From positions 1 to 64,000 of the forward strand of contig NZ_RYFF01000026.1 in assembly GCF_004138165.1 (NCBI RefSeq): DNA of 64,000 nt. Direction: 5' to 3'. The position numbers and the translations under genes were made by a program. The notes under the pieces are model-generated. The model searched no databases, had not been told where the DNA came from, and saw nothing but the letters and a program-made list of their open reading frames with translations. Source of the stretch: Candidatus Chloroploca sp. Khr17. GTDB taxonomy: Bacteria; Chloroflexota; Chloroflexia; Chloroflexales; Chloroflexaceae. Below are positions 16,609 through 24,998 of this stretch, in pieces. The first letter of the stretch is position 1. Each line of letters opens with the position of its first letter.

Positions 16609-18804
16609 TTAGCGTGTCGGGTAGATCTGACCGACAAACCAGGTTCCCGAAGAGACCCAGGCGAGGTTGTCGTCGCTGCCAGCCCAGCCCTGGTTGACAA
16701 AGAAGGAGCGTTGGAATTCGGTCTTCCAGCTACAGTTGCGCCCGAAGATGTTACACGAACGGACGCGGCGGGTGCGTTCGGCATAACCGTAGGCCAGTGG
16801 GTAGTGGCTGAGCCAGCCGGTACCGATGATCGCCGGGGTTCCCCGTAGGACGATGGAGTCACGGGCGGCGTTGCGGAACCGGTCACGTTTGATGCCGACC
16901 GAACTGTAGTCAGTGCGCAGCGGATTGGGGCTGCGATTCTGGAGGTACCGCCGTGCATCGCTCATGCGCCACGGGAACGTAGCCCCGTTGCCGGCTGCGC
17001 AGAAGGTGCCGATCCGCTCACGGATCTCCCAGGTCATCGTCGCAACGCCTTGCTGTTCGGTGGTAAGCGGGTTGTTCATCCGCGGTGGCGCGATAGCCGC
17101 TGGCGAGCCGGTCGCAAAGCCTCCGGTACGGTAGATGCCTTCACTGCCGACCCACGGGGCGACGTTGTTGTGGGCTTGCTGGTCAACCCAGCCAAAGAGC
17201 ATCGCCCAGGCGGTGGCGCCGCAGCCGCTGACGCAGCGTGACGTATTGGGGCCTTCGTCGCGGCGGAGTTGGCGGTAGATCCGCTGGTCGGCATTCGTTC
17301 CGGCCCACCAGAAGCGCCACGGCCCCCAACTCTGGGCAAGTTGCCCCCCTGACTGGGCAAACGGGTCGCGGGTTGCTCTGTTGCCCACAAGGGCGAGCGG
17401 GAGATAGAGACGGTTGGGTAGGGTGCTAATAATGAAGAAGGTGAATTGCTCGCTGGTGTTGTCTTCATAGGTAACGGTCGCCATCAGTTCGACGTCAGTG
17501 CCTGGCCGATCCGCGATAACTGTGATGCGATAAAAGGGGAGCGGGCCTTCGTTCTCCACCAACTCGCCTTCAACTAATGTTTCGCCAGGGCCACTCAAGG
17601 CCACGGTTGGCGTGGCGGCTAATGCGCTTGCCGCGCCTGTCTCAGCAACGAGCGGCAAGTGGTAGATATCGCCAACACGGAGGCCAAGGCCAAACGTGCT
17701 GGCCTCGCGTTCAAACGTCCAGGCCTCGGCAGCTAGATCACGCAAATTGGCAATATATGGCGTATAGGCTTCGGTATAGCCCGCCTTGAGCGCTTCCCAC
17801 GACTCCCATTCGGCCAAACTAAAGCCGTCGGGTAGGGCCGGACCATCCGGGGTGCCAGGGCCACGCTCGATGGTCGTGCCTTCGCCACCTTCGGGATCAG
17901 GGCTCCATTCCATCATACTATCTTCGGTGAAGGTCTGGTGAAGATCGGGCGAGGCACCAACGATGCGCACCAGTTCTGAACCGAGGGTTGCTACGACTTC
18001 CCCCTTTGGCCCTTGCGCTGCATAGGCGAGCGTATCAAGCTTGAAGAACCGTTCGGGCGCAGCCTGACCATTTGCTTGGGCCTGGGCACGCATCTGCTCG
18101 GTTAGCGCAGGGCCTTCACTATGCCAGTGAGGGATGGGCAGATCGTGCTCGCCAGTGGCGAGGATCACAAAGCCCGCCGGTATGTCTGCTGGAGGGGGGG
18201 CCTGGTTGGGTTCAAGCTGTTGGCCCAGCGTCGGAGTACCAAGTACCTCGATTTCGTAGTAGGCAGGCACATCACCAAGATCGGGGCGATAGAGCGGTCG
18301 GGCCACCGTGCCCAGGCGGGCCTCGGCCCAGTTTGGCACAAGCGGGCTGCCCCGTAATTCGGCGACAAACGTCGCGGCACGGCGTAAGAGCGCCGCTGGC
18401 ACAATGCGTAACCCGGGTTCGACCAGGAGTTGCACCTCGGCTTGTTGGGCAAACTCACCGGTGAAACAGGTGCCATCCGAGAGCGCGGCACAGACGCTGA
18501 GGGTTGCTGGGCCTGCTTGGGCGTCGAGGGGCACCTCGAGGGTGCGGGTAAATGAGCCAGCTACGGCTGGGCCAAGATCGGCAACCCTGCCCCCATTCCA
18601 CAGGGCCGTGAGATCGATCTGCGGCGTAAACCCAGCGAGCGTCAGCGTCAGGCGCATCCCCGGCGTAACGACGGAACGATTCACCGCCAGACTCGGCGGT
18701 TGACTCTGAGCTGCAACTGGGACGTTGCCAATCAGCATGGCAACGACAAGCAAGCTACTGATCAACAAGGGCACGAACTGTTTTGGAAGAGCATATCTGG
18801 GCAT
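16609..18804 (-). CDS. Large secreted protein with papain-like C-terminal domain
   Basis: A 731-residue exported protein with a signal peptide ending near PVAAQSQP. Residues of about 40-145 form a beta-sandwich (SLAVNRSVVTPGMRLTLTLA). Residues 150-460 are not recognised. From about 500 to the end a papain-like fold is suggested: SRCVSGCGATAWAMLFGW (nucleophile Cys near residue 524), SHYPLAYGY (His near 664) and FFVNQGWAG (Asn/Gln-type position). This pattern recalls C39/C10-like peptidases. Peptidase activity is inferred, not shown. ATG at 18802-18804 with an AAGGAGAA site. Single gene, facing the lipoprotein gene across a terminator. Confidence 0.65.
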   Translation of the reverse strand: MPRYALPKQFVPLLISSLLVVAMLIGNVPVAAQSQPPSLAVNRSVVTPGMRLTLTLAGFTPQIDLTALWNGGRVADLGPAVAGSFTRTLEVPLDAQAGPATLSVCAALSDGTCFTGEFAQQAEVQLLVEPGLRIVPAALLRRAATFVAELRGSPLVPNWAEARLGTVARPLYRPDLGDVPAYYEIEVLGTPTLGQQLEPNQAPPPADIPAGFVILATGEHDLPIPHWHSEGPALTEQMRAQAQANGQAAPERFFKLDTLAYAAQGPKGEVVATLGSELVRIVGASPDLHQTFTEDSMMEWSPDPEGGEGTTIERGPGTPDGPALPDGFSLAEWESWEALKAGYTEAYTPYIANLRDLAAEAWTFEREASTFGLGLRVGDIYHLPLVAETGAASALAATPTVALSGPGETLVEGELVENEGPLPFYRITVIADRPGTDVELMATVTYEDNTSEQFTFFIISTLPNRLYLPLALVGNRATRDPFAQSGGQLAQSWGPWRFWWAGTNADQRIYRQLRRDEGPNTSRCVSGCGATAWAMLFGWVDQQAHNNVAPWVGSEGIYRTGGFATGSPAAIAPPRMNNPLTTEQQGVATMTWEIRERIGTFCAAGNGATFPWRMSDARRYLQNRSPNPLRTDYSSVGIKRDRFRNAARDSIVLRGTPAIIGTGWLSHYPLAYGYAERTRRVRSCNIFGRNCSWKTEFQRSFFVNQGWAGSDDNLAWVSSGTWFVGQIYPTR

Positions 18805-18847
18805 CAAATTCTCCTTAAACCCATAGTTGCGCTAGCTATGCTCGCCA

Positions 18848-18878
18848 GCACAAGCGCGATTGTTAGGAGCTGTCGGCC
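18848..18878. repeat. Dispersed repeat GCACAAGCGCGATT, copy 2
   Basis: GCACAAGCGCGATTGTTAGG followed by AGCTGTCGGCC; copy 1 is at 5824-5854. It lies in the 285-bp spacer between the secreted-protein gene and the phosphomannomutase gene, where I see no gene. Confidence 0.5.
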
Positions 18879-19089
18879 TTGAGCCGTAGCCCCCAGCCTC
18901 CCTCGTCCCAGGGAGCCGTTGCGGTACGAGAAAAAACGCAGATTGCTTGCCAAAATAGTACAAAGCGGCACGGAATCAGGGCTGATTGCTCTTCAGATCT
19001 GCATTACACCTTGCGCCGGTGTGGTAGCATACAGCACAGAAGCAACGACGCTACTGGGTGCGTCGCCGCTGAGTGCAAAGGGGGGCAAC

Positions 19090-20439
19090 GTGGACGTCAA
19101 CCCGTCAATTTTCAAAGCATATGACATTCGTGGCATCTATCCGACCGACTTGAATGAGGATGCAGCTTATCTGATCGGACGTGCGTTTGCAAGCTTTCTT
19201 GGGGTAGAAAAGGTGATCGTTGGGCGCGATATGCGGATCTCCAGCCCGGCCATTTTTGAGGCGGTGACCCGTGGTTTGATGGATCAGGGCGCCGATGTGA
19301 TCAACATTGGCATGGTCAGCACCGATCAATACTATTTTGCCTGTGCTACGCTCGGTGAGGCCGGCATGATGGTGACCGCCTCGCACAACCCCAAAGAGTA
19401 TAGTGGCTTCAAGATGGTGCGCCAGATGCCGTATTTGCTCAGCGGTGACGAGGGCATCCAGGATCTGCGTCATCTCGTTGAGAGCGAAGCCTTCGCGACC
19501 ACGACCCGCAAAGGCACGATGACCGAGCTCGACTTCCAGGCGCAGTTCATTGAGAAGATGCTCTCGCTGATCGATGTTGATCTGCTCAAAGATCGCAAGC
19601 TCAAGGTGATTGCCGATACGGGCAACGGGATGGTGGGGCCTTCGCTGCAAGCGCTCTACGAGCGTTTGCCGATTGAATTTGCCGGGATGTACCTTGACCC
19701 TGACGGCAACCTGCCGAATCACGGCCTTGATCCGTTGCAGCCCGAGAATCGTGCGGAATTGCAGGCGCGGGTCGTGACCGAAGGCTTTGATATTGGCTTC
19801 CTCTTTGATGGCGACGGCGACCGCTTCTTTGCCGTGGATGATCGTGGCGCGTTCATCTCGGGCGACTTCCTGACGGCGATTATGGGTCAATATCTGCTCG
19901 AAAAATATCCTGCCGCCAAGATCCTCTACGACGTGCGGGCCTCATGGGCGGTACCAGACCTGATCAGCGCCAAGGGCGGTACCCCCCTGATGGAGCGGGT
20001 CGGCCATGCGTTCATCAAGCAGCGTATGGCAGCAGAAGATGCGGTCTTTGCCGGTGAAGTGACTGGTCACTACTACTTCAAAGATTTCTTCTATGCCGAC
20101 TCGGGCCTCTTGCCATCGCTCTTCTTGATGGAGATGCTGGCGAAACGGGGCATCAAGATGAGCGATCTGTTGCAAGAGTTGGAAGCGAAGTACTTCATCT
20201 CGGGCGAGATCAACTCGAAGGTGGCCGATGTCAAAGGCACCCTCGAAAAGCTGGCTACACAGTATCCCGATGCCACTATCGAGCGCATGGATGGCGTCTC
20301 GGTGAGCTATCCGACGTGGCACTTCAACGTCCGTGGCTCGAACACCGAGCCGCTGATTCGGCTTAATCTGGAATCGGTTGCCTCACCTGAAGAGATGGCC
20401 GAGAAACGTGACGAGGTTCTGGGGCTGATTCGGTCGTAA
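19090..20439 (+). CDS. manB: Phosphomannomutase/phosphoglucomutase
   Basis: This 449-residue cytoplasmic enzyme moves phosphate between C1 and C6 of hexose sugars, feeding nucleotide-sugar and exopolysaccharide synthesis. All four domains are visible: IFKAYDIRGIYP at the start, the phosphoserine loop TASHNP (S98), the Mg2+ loop DGDGDRF near residue 240, the sugar loop GEVTGHYYF near 315-325, and the phosphate-binding HFNVRGSNTEPLIRL loop near 415-425. The start is the GTG at 19090 behind AAAGGGGGCAAC; upstream in-frame codons to 18919 do not match the family. Whether mannose or glucose is preferred cannot be told from sequence. Confidence 0.9.
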   Translation: MDVNPSIFKAYDIRGIYPTDLNEDAAYLIGRAFASFLGVEKVIVGRDMRISSPAIFEAVTRGLMDQGADVINIGMVSTDQYYFACATLGEAGMMVTASHNPKEYSGFKMVRQMPYLLSGDEGIQDLRHLVESEAFATTTRKGTMTELDFQAQFIEKMLSLIDVDLLKDRKLKVIADTGNGMVGPSLQALYERLPIEFAGMYLDPDGNLPNHGLDPLQPENRAELQARVVTEGFDIGFLFDGDGDRFFAVDDRGAFISGDFLTAIMGQYLLEKYPAAKILYDVRASWAVPDLISAKGGTPLMERVGHAFIKQRMAAEDAVFAGEVTGHYYFKDFFYADSGLLPSLFLMEMLAKRGIKMSDLLQELEAKYFISGEINSKVADVKGTLEKLATQYPDATIERMDGVSVSYPTWHFNVRGSNTEPLIRLNLESVASPEEMAEKRDEVLGLIRS

Positions 20440-20488
20440 CCTGGCTTCTGCCAATGGTGCTTGAAGGTGTTACATTGTCATGCTGAAT

Positions 20489-20640
20489 AGTCTGGGAACT
20501 AAGTTTTCTGGCGTCCTCAGCCGTCCACGAATTGGGGGCACGAAGAAACGAAGAGCGCACCGCAACGCCCATATTCGTTTCTTCGTGATCAGTACTCGTG
20601 GTCGGCGGCGCTACCGGGAAATGTAGTTCCCAGACCACTG
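20489..20640. repeat. Decayed palindromic repeat with AGTCTGGGAACTA ends
   Basis: AGTCTGGGAACTA at 20489 and TAGTTCCCAGACCACT at 20624 are inverted ends of about 150 bp of spacer. Related end sequences occur at about 27620-27645 (TTCTCAGACCAGTG) and 30215-30243 (TTCCCAGACTACTGAATG). This looks like a small dispersed element without genes. Confidence 0.5.
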
Positions 20641-20676
20641 AGTGGTCTGTACACCCCCTCGTTTTCTGGAGTTTTG

Positions 20677-21294
20677 ATGCCACGCACATTGCCTGCTCAT
20701 CCTTGGGCGTTTCGCCTTGCTGTCGCAACTGAAGAAGATTTTGCCGTCGTTGCGCGTCTTTTTGCGGCCCTGCACACCTTTAACGCTTCCCTCGATCCCC
20801 GCTTTGCCCTTGCCGAAGGCTGGCAGGCCTTGCTGCACGCGCATTTTGTGCGTACCCACAATACCCCTGGCTCGCTCTGGTTGCTGGCCTGGGTTGATGG
20901 GCCTGACGCTGATGCGGCGCAGGGCGAGCCGGTTGGCCTGCTTTTGATGGAGTCGCATCTTGACTCGCCGCTGTTTGCGCAACGCCGCTGGGCCGAACTG
21001 GTGGCGCTCTATGTTGATGAGCGTGCGCGTGGCACGGACCTAGCCCAACAACTGGTCAAAGCGGGGACAGACTGGGCGGCTGAGCATGGCTTTGATCGCG
21101 TGCAACTCTATGTTACTGCCTCGAACGAGCGGGCCAGGGCCTTCTACACCCGGGCCGGCTTTGCGCCTGCCCAGGAGATCTGGCGGCTTGAGGTAGAGCC
21201 ACAGCCGGATGTGACCCCTCCCCCTGAACCCACTGATCATATGCACCCCGAACTCGGGCACCATCACCTCGCTATTGACCTTGACCGTGATTGA
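20677..21294 (+). CDS. GNAT family N-acetyltransferase
   Basis: A 205-residue acetyltransferase. The GNAT fold covers about residues 5-170, with the acetyl-CoA binding loop in YVDERARGTDLAQQLVKAG and the C-terminal block GFDRVQLYVTASNERARAFYTRAGF. The His-rich tail (HMHPELGHHHLAIDLDRD) is unusual and may bind metal; a tail with ELGHHHLA also occurs in a remnant at 32192-32296. The substrate is unknown. ATG at 20677 follows CTGGAG. Confidence 0.85.
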   Translation: MPRTLPAHPWAFRLAVATEEDFAVVARLFAALHTFNASLDPRFALAEGWQALLHAHFVRTHNTPGSLWLLAWVDGPDADAAQGEPVGLLLMESHLDSPLFAQRRWAELVALYVDERARGTDLAQQLVKAGTDWAAEHGFDRVQLYVTASNERARAFYTRAGFAPAQEIWRLEVEPQPDVTPPPEPTDHMHPELGHHHLAIDLDRD

Positions 21295-21380
21295 TCCACA
21301 TCTGATCTTTCCGTCCATACTTTGGTATGCGCGACAAGGAAGCTACAAGCATCCACGCTTATTTGGTAGCTGAGCCGATC

Positions 21381-21938
21381 CTAGTGCGGGGCAATGGGAT
21401 CAAGCACGGTTGCACACTGATCAAGCCAGATCAGAATTGCTTCAAGTTGACCGATGCGAAATTGGATCACTAGCCGATCAAGCAACTCAGACGCGGGGAT
21501 TGTGCCCAGTTGGAGCTGAAACTCCGCTAACCATCCCTGGCACGCGTCTATCTGTCGCGCAATCAGAAGCGCTACCGTTGCGGGATCTTCTTTTTGCGCA
21601 AAGTAGAGTTTCGCCATAAATTGCTGACGAAACTCACGCCCATGTTCAACCGGGAGGGTAACCCATTGCTGAAAAGCAGCCATGCCATGGCTTGTCAAGC
21701 GAAGCATTCGTCGTGGAGGACGTCGTCCTTGTTCCAGTGTTGTGCTTTCGAGAAACCCCTCGGCTTGCAAGCGGTCGAGCAACGCATAGGTCTGCCGCTG
21801 TTTCAGATGCCAGACCAGGTGCAAGATGGCCGTCTGCTTGAGGCGTTGATGCACCTCATAGGGATAGCTCTGCCCATCGCGTAGAAAACCAAGGAGTGCA
21901 TACTCCATACTCAATGGTAACTTGACCATCGGACTCAT
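21381..21938 (-). CDS. PadR family transcriptional regulator
   Basis: A 185-residue regulator. The N-terminal winged helix (SMEYALLGFLRDGQSYPYEV, then LKQRQTYALLDRLQAEGFLE and a wing in QGRRPPRRMLRLTSHG) is followed by the Vir_C_2-type C-terminal helices used for dimerisation (about 95-180). The ATG at 21936-21938 has a GAGGA site. PadR proteins repress neighbouring or their own genes until a ligand binds. It is divergent from modA; an inverted repeat in the shared 378-bp spacer is a candidate operator for one of them. Confidence 0.85.
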   Translation of the reverse strand: MSPMVKLPLSMEYALLGFLRDGQSYPYEVHQRLKQTAILHLVWHLKQRQTYALLDRLQAEGFLESTTLEQGRRPPRRMLRLTSHGMAAFQQWVTLPVEHGREFRQQFMAKLYFAQKEDPATVALLIARQIDACQGWLAEFQLQLGTIPASELLDRLVIQFRIGQLEAILIWLDQCATVLDPIAPH

Positions 21939-22031
21939 ACCCGATCCTCGCAGCAATTGAACACGTTAGCCAAGAGTCAGACATTCAAGCACGAACGTGT
22001 GTACGTGTTCACCTTTGGGGTAAAGCACCAC

Positions 22032-22095
22032 CCTGGGAGCGCGGGCGGCTCGCCCGCTCTGGTCTGGATGCGGGCGAGCCGCCCGCGCTCCCAGG
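22032..22095. repeat. 26-bp perfect inverted repeat
   Basis: CCTGGGAGCGCGGGCGGCTC... (22032-22057) and its exact complement (22070-22095) surround a 12-base loop. Similar GC-rich palindromes occur at 27521-27573. It probably acts as a bidirectional terminator or is a repeat element. Confidence 0.7.
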
Positions 22096-22169
22096 ACACG
22101 TGTCAACAGGTACGAACGTGCATCGATTTGACAGAGAGGAAAGCTGATGCCATAATACCATTGTCTGCC

Positions 22170-22192
22170 AATACTGATTAAATCAATATTGA
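22170..22192. promoter_or_regulatory. Candidate operator upstream of modA
   Basis: CAATACTGATT-a-AATCAATATTG is an inverted repeat with 10 of 11 positions matching, in the only AT-rich part of the spacer, followed by TATACT at 22194. It could bind a molybdate regulator or the divergent PadR protein. Inference only. Confidence 0.4.
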
Positions 22193-22316
22193 TATACTGT
22201 TGTCTGTGACGACAATGACTGAGCGGAGCAGCTGCATTGCCTCGTTTCTTACCTCGCGGGTGGCCTGAGGCCATACGCAGATACGATATGCCGCGTTAGC
22301 TGTCGAAGGAGGTTCT

Positions 22317-23213
22317 ATGAAACACGCAGCGCTCGCCGTCATTGCCGTCGTGCTGGCCCTCGTGCTTGCTGCCTGTGGCGCACCACAGGCGAGCCAGTCC
22401 ACGAGTCCGCCGCCCCCAACCAGTCCCCCTGCCGCGCCTACCGAGGTTCCAACCACCGGGCCGACCGTTGCGGCTACCGCGACCACGCTCAGCGGCCCCC
22501 TGATCGTTTTTGCGGCCGCCTCGCTGACGGATGCCTTTGAGGCGATCGCAACCGCCTTTGAGCAGGCCTACCCTGGAACCGAGATCATCTTCAATTTCGC
22601 CGGTTCGCAGCAACTGGCAGCGCAGATCAACGAAGGTGCGCCGGCTGACGTGTTTGCCTCGGCTAATCGCAGCCAGATGGAGGTCGCGATTGAGGGTGGC
22701 CGCGTGATCAGCGGTACGCAGCAGACATTTGTCCGCAATCGGCTTGTTGTGATTACCCCCAGCGATAATCCAGCAGGGATCACGACCTTGCAAGATCTGA
22801 CCAACCCTGGCCTCCGGCTGATCCTGGCGGATCAGGCCGTCCCTGTTGGACAGTATAGCCTCGCCTTTTTAGCCAGGGCCAGTGCCCTGCCCGCGTATAC
22901 CGAAAACTACAGCGCCACCGTGCTGGCGAATGTGGTCAGCTTTGAGGATAACGTGCGTTCGGTCTTGACCAAAGTGGCGCTAGGTGAAGGCGATGCCGGC
23001 ATTGTTTATAGCACCGATGCCGCCCTTGAGGCCGACAATATTCTACAGATTGCCATTCCCGACGAGTTAAACACGATCGCGAGCTACCCGATCGCGCCGA
23101 TCGCTGATAGGGCAAACCCCGCGCTCGCGCAAGCCTTCATTGATTTTGTGCTCGCACCCGAGGGTCAGCAGATTCTGGTCAAGTACGGCTTTATCTCGCC
23201 TGAGGGAACATAG
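22317..23213 (+). CDS. modA: Molybdate ABC transporter substrate-binding lipoprotein ModA
   Basis: A 298-residue lipoprotein. The lipobox is LVLAACGAP (Cys at about residue 20), followed by a Pro/Thr-rich linker to about residue 60. The mature ModA domain starts LIVFAAASLTDAFEAIATAF, continues FNFAGSQQLAAQINEGAPAD and contains the family blocks NRLVVITPSDNP, LILADQAVPVGQY, ENVRS-like EDNVRSVLTKVALGEGDAGI and VYSTDAAL. It captures molybdate or tungstate outside the cell. A strong GAAGGAGG site precedes the ATG. It is followed one base later by modB. Confidence 0.93.
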   Translation: MKHAALAVIAVVLALVLAACGAPQASQSTSPPPPTSPPAAPTEVPTTGPTVAATATTLSGPLIVFAAASLTDAFEAIATAFEQAYPGTEIIFNFAGSQQLAAQINEGAPADVFASANRSQMEVAIEGGRVISGTQQTFVRNRLVVITPSDNPAGITTLQDLTNPGLRLILADQAVPVGQYSLAFLARASALPAYTENYSATVLANVVSFEDNVRSVLTKVALGEGDAGIVYSTDAALEADNILQIAIPDELNTIASYPIAPIADRANPALAQAFIDFVLAPEGQQILVKYGFISPEGT

Positions 23214-23214
23214 C

Positions 23215-24051
23215 GTGGAAACCTCGCTTTCAGGTCGCTCCTCGCAGCCAGGATCACGACCAGGCTACCGCCTCCGCAACATAGCGGTGTGGTTCGCTGC
23301 GCTGCCACTGCTTGCGTTCCTCGTGGTTCCCATTGTGGCGATGTTGCTGCGGCTCGAATGGGGCGACTTGTGGCAGACCTTGGGGACGTCGGTGGTAGCG
23401 CAGGCCATCGGGCTCAGTCTGGTGACCTCGCTCGCGGCGACGATTCTCGCCCTGGTATTTGGCGCACCGTTGGCCTACCTGTTGGCGCGGCGGCACTTTC
23501 GTGGGCGCACCATCATTGACACCCTGATCGACTTGCCCATGGTTTTGCCGCCGTCGGTGGCCGGCATTGCGCTGCTTATGGCCTTTGGTCGTCGTGGCCT
23601 GATTGGAGCGCCGCTGGCCGAATATGGTATCATGCTCTCATTCACACAGGTAGCCGTAATCCTGGCCCAATGTTTTGTCGCCGCGCCCTATTTTGTCAAG
23701 GCAGCCACGGCTGGCTTTGCCAGCATCGATCGTGAGTTGGAACAGGCTGCCGCCTTGGATGGCGCGAGTGCCCGGCAGGTCTTTGGGCTAATTACCGTTC
23801 CGCTGGCCTGGCCAGCGCTCTTCAGTGGCGCAGTGATGACCTGGGCACGTGCATTGGGCGAGTTTGGTGCAACCATCATCTTTGCCGGCAATCTGCCCGG
23901 TCGCACCCAGACCATGCCCCTGGCGATCTATCTGGGCTTTGAACGAGACCTGAATCTTGCGCTAACCCTGGCGGTGATCCTGCTTGCCATCTCGTTCGCG
24001 GTGTTGGCACTGGTCAAAGGCTTGCTCAGGCAGCGCGTTGGCGTGAGTTAA
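23215..24051 (+). CDS. modB: Molybdate ABC transporter permease ModB
   Basis: A 278-residue inner-membrane permease with about six helices. The EAA loop is in DRELEQAAALDGASARQVFGL and the family block MTWARALGEFGATIIFAGNL is typical of ModB. The GTG at 23215 lies one base after the modA stop and keeps the frame; the ATG-less upstream extension to 23140 would overlap modA. No modC ATPase gene follows: the next gene is mop. The ATPase must be encoded elsewhere, or be borrowed from another system. Confidence 0.92.
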   Translation: METSLSGRSSQPGSRPGYRLRNIAVWFAALPLLAFLVVPIVAMLLRLEWGDLWQTLGTSVVAQAIGLSLVTSLAATILALVFGAPLAYLLARRHFRGRTIIDTLIDLPMVLPPSVAGIALLMAFGRRGLIGAPLAEYGIMLSFTQVAVILAQCFVAAPYFVKAATAGFASIDRELEQAAALDGASARQVFGLITVPLAWPALFSGAVMTWARALGEFGATIIFAGNLPGRTQTMPLAIYLGFERDLNLALTLAVILLAISFAVLALVKGLLRQRVGVS

Positions 24052-24101
24052 CGCGAACGGTAAAACGGGGTTCGTGAATCTTTTGTATAAGGAGAAATGA
24101 C

Positions 24102-24314
24102 ATGCGTTTGAGCGCACGAAATCAACTATCTGGTACGATCCGAAGTATTAAGGAAGGCGTCGTGACCGCCGAGATCGTGGTGCAACTCGCTGGCGGTGAG
24201 GAGATCGTGTCGGTGATCACCGTCGACTCGGTCAAGAGTCTGGATCTGAAGGTGGGCGACCCGGTGAAAGCCATCATCAAATCAACTGAAGTCATGATCG
24301 CAGCCGATGCGTAA
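24102..24314 (+). CDS. mop: Molbindin-type TOBE protein (Mop)
   Basis: This 70-residue protein is a single Mop/TOBE domain: MRLSARNQLSGTIRSIKEGV, then SVITVDSVKSLDLKVGDPV and KAIIKSTEVMIA. Molbindins assemble as hexamers and bind molybdate for storage or homeostasis in the cytoplasm. AAGGAGAAATGAC gives a strong ribosome site. It follows modB by 50 bp, clearly in the same operon. It ends where a TrmO fragment begins in the same frame. Confidence 0.9.
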   Translation: MRLSARNQLSGTIRSIKEGVVTAEIVVQLAGGEEIVSVITVDSVKSLDLKVGDPVKAIIKSTEVMIAADA

Positions 24315-24503
24315 GGCGAGGCGGAGGTTCCAAGTGGGGCTATCATTCATATCGAAGATGTTGATATGGTCGATGGCACGCCGCTGCTTGATATCAAACC
24401 GTATGTCCCGGCTTTCGATGAGCGAGTCGGTGCCAACATCGGTTGGTTCGCCGCAAATCTGCACCGCGTCCATACGATGCGCGCCGATGATCGATTTCGC
24501 TGA
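24315..24503 (+). pseudogene. trmO: C-terminal fragment of TrmO (tRNA A37 N6-methyltransferase)
   Basis: Directly after the mop stop and in the same frame, codons read GAIIHIEDVDMVDGTPLLDI and then KPYVPAFDER, ending RADDRFR at a TGA (24501-24503). This is the C-terminal signature of TrmO/YaeB/TsaA proteins (...VDMLDGTPVLDIKPY.P). No start codon or SAM-binding part is present: the N-terminal two thirds are missing. The fragment has no start of its own and is probably a remnant left when mop and trmO were rearranged. A readthrough product of mop would add it to Mop. Confidence 0.75.
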
Positions 24504-24511
24504 TCAATTAT

Positions 24512-24546
24512 CGTTCGGGAAGTTGGCTAGCTAACCTTCCCGGACG
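24512..24546. terminator. Imperfect hairpin after the mod operon
   Basis: CGTTCGGGAAGTTGGCTAG pairs imperfectly with CTAACCTTCCCGGACG just after the TrmO fragment. It is a candidate terminator for modA-modB-mop, with no T-run. Confidence 0.45.
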
Positions 24547-24689
24547 GTAGTACGTTCGCTGGCAAGAAATCGCAGCATAGGCCGTCAGGATGCGCCGATG
24601 CCAGCCTTGGCCCGGTAGCGATACACTTGTTCGCGTGATATAATGGCATACGTGGACTGTTTGTGAGCCAACACCGCAGGGGGCGTACG

Positions 24690-24998
24690 ATGATTGTTGA
24701 TATCGAACTGACACGGCGATCACATGATCGCTACGTCGCACGAGCATTGCAGTTCCCGGATGTCGAGGTTGAAGCAGTCTCACGCGAAGCCGCGCTTGCT
24801 CAGATACGCGAAGCACTCACTGCGCGTCGTCGGGCTGGCAGCGAGATCGTCCAGATCACCATTGACAACGGCAGCGCCGCACTGCAAGCGGCCTGGCCAC
24901 ATCATGCCGGCGCGTTTCCCGACGACGAAGCCTACCGCTCGATGCTTGCCGAGGTAGAGCGTCAGCGCCGTGAGCTTAACGAGGATGCTGAGGCGTGA
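24690..24998 (+). CDS. HicB-fold-like putative antitoxin
   Basis: A 102-residue protein starting MIVDIELTRRSHDRYVARAL. The pattern of YVARALQFPDVEVEAVSREAALAQIREAL recalls the HicB/UPF0150 partial RNase-H fold found in antitoxins. The charged C-terminus (EVERQRRELNEDAEA) could bind the toxin. The ATG at 24690 fits the domain; a GTG at 24663 would add nine residues. It overlaps the PIN-domain gene by four bases, as toxin-antitoxin pairs often do. The fold is inferred from pattern only. Confidence 0.6.
   Translation: MIVDIELTRRSHDRYVARALQFPDVEVEAVSREAALAQIREALTARRRAGSEIVQITIDNGSAALQAAWPHHAGAFPDDEAYRSMLAEVERQRRELNEDAEA

Larger units (their letters stand above)
21939..22316. other. Intergenic region between padR-like gene and modA
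   Basis: The 378-bp spacer holds a long GC-rich hairpin (22032-22095) and an AT-rich inverted repeat (22170-22192), both listed separately. I see no gene in it. Confidence 0.5.
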
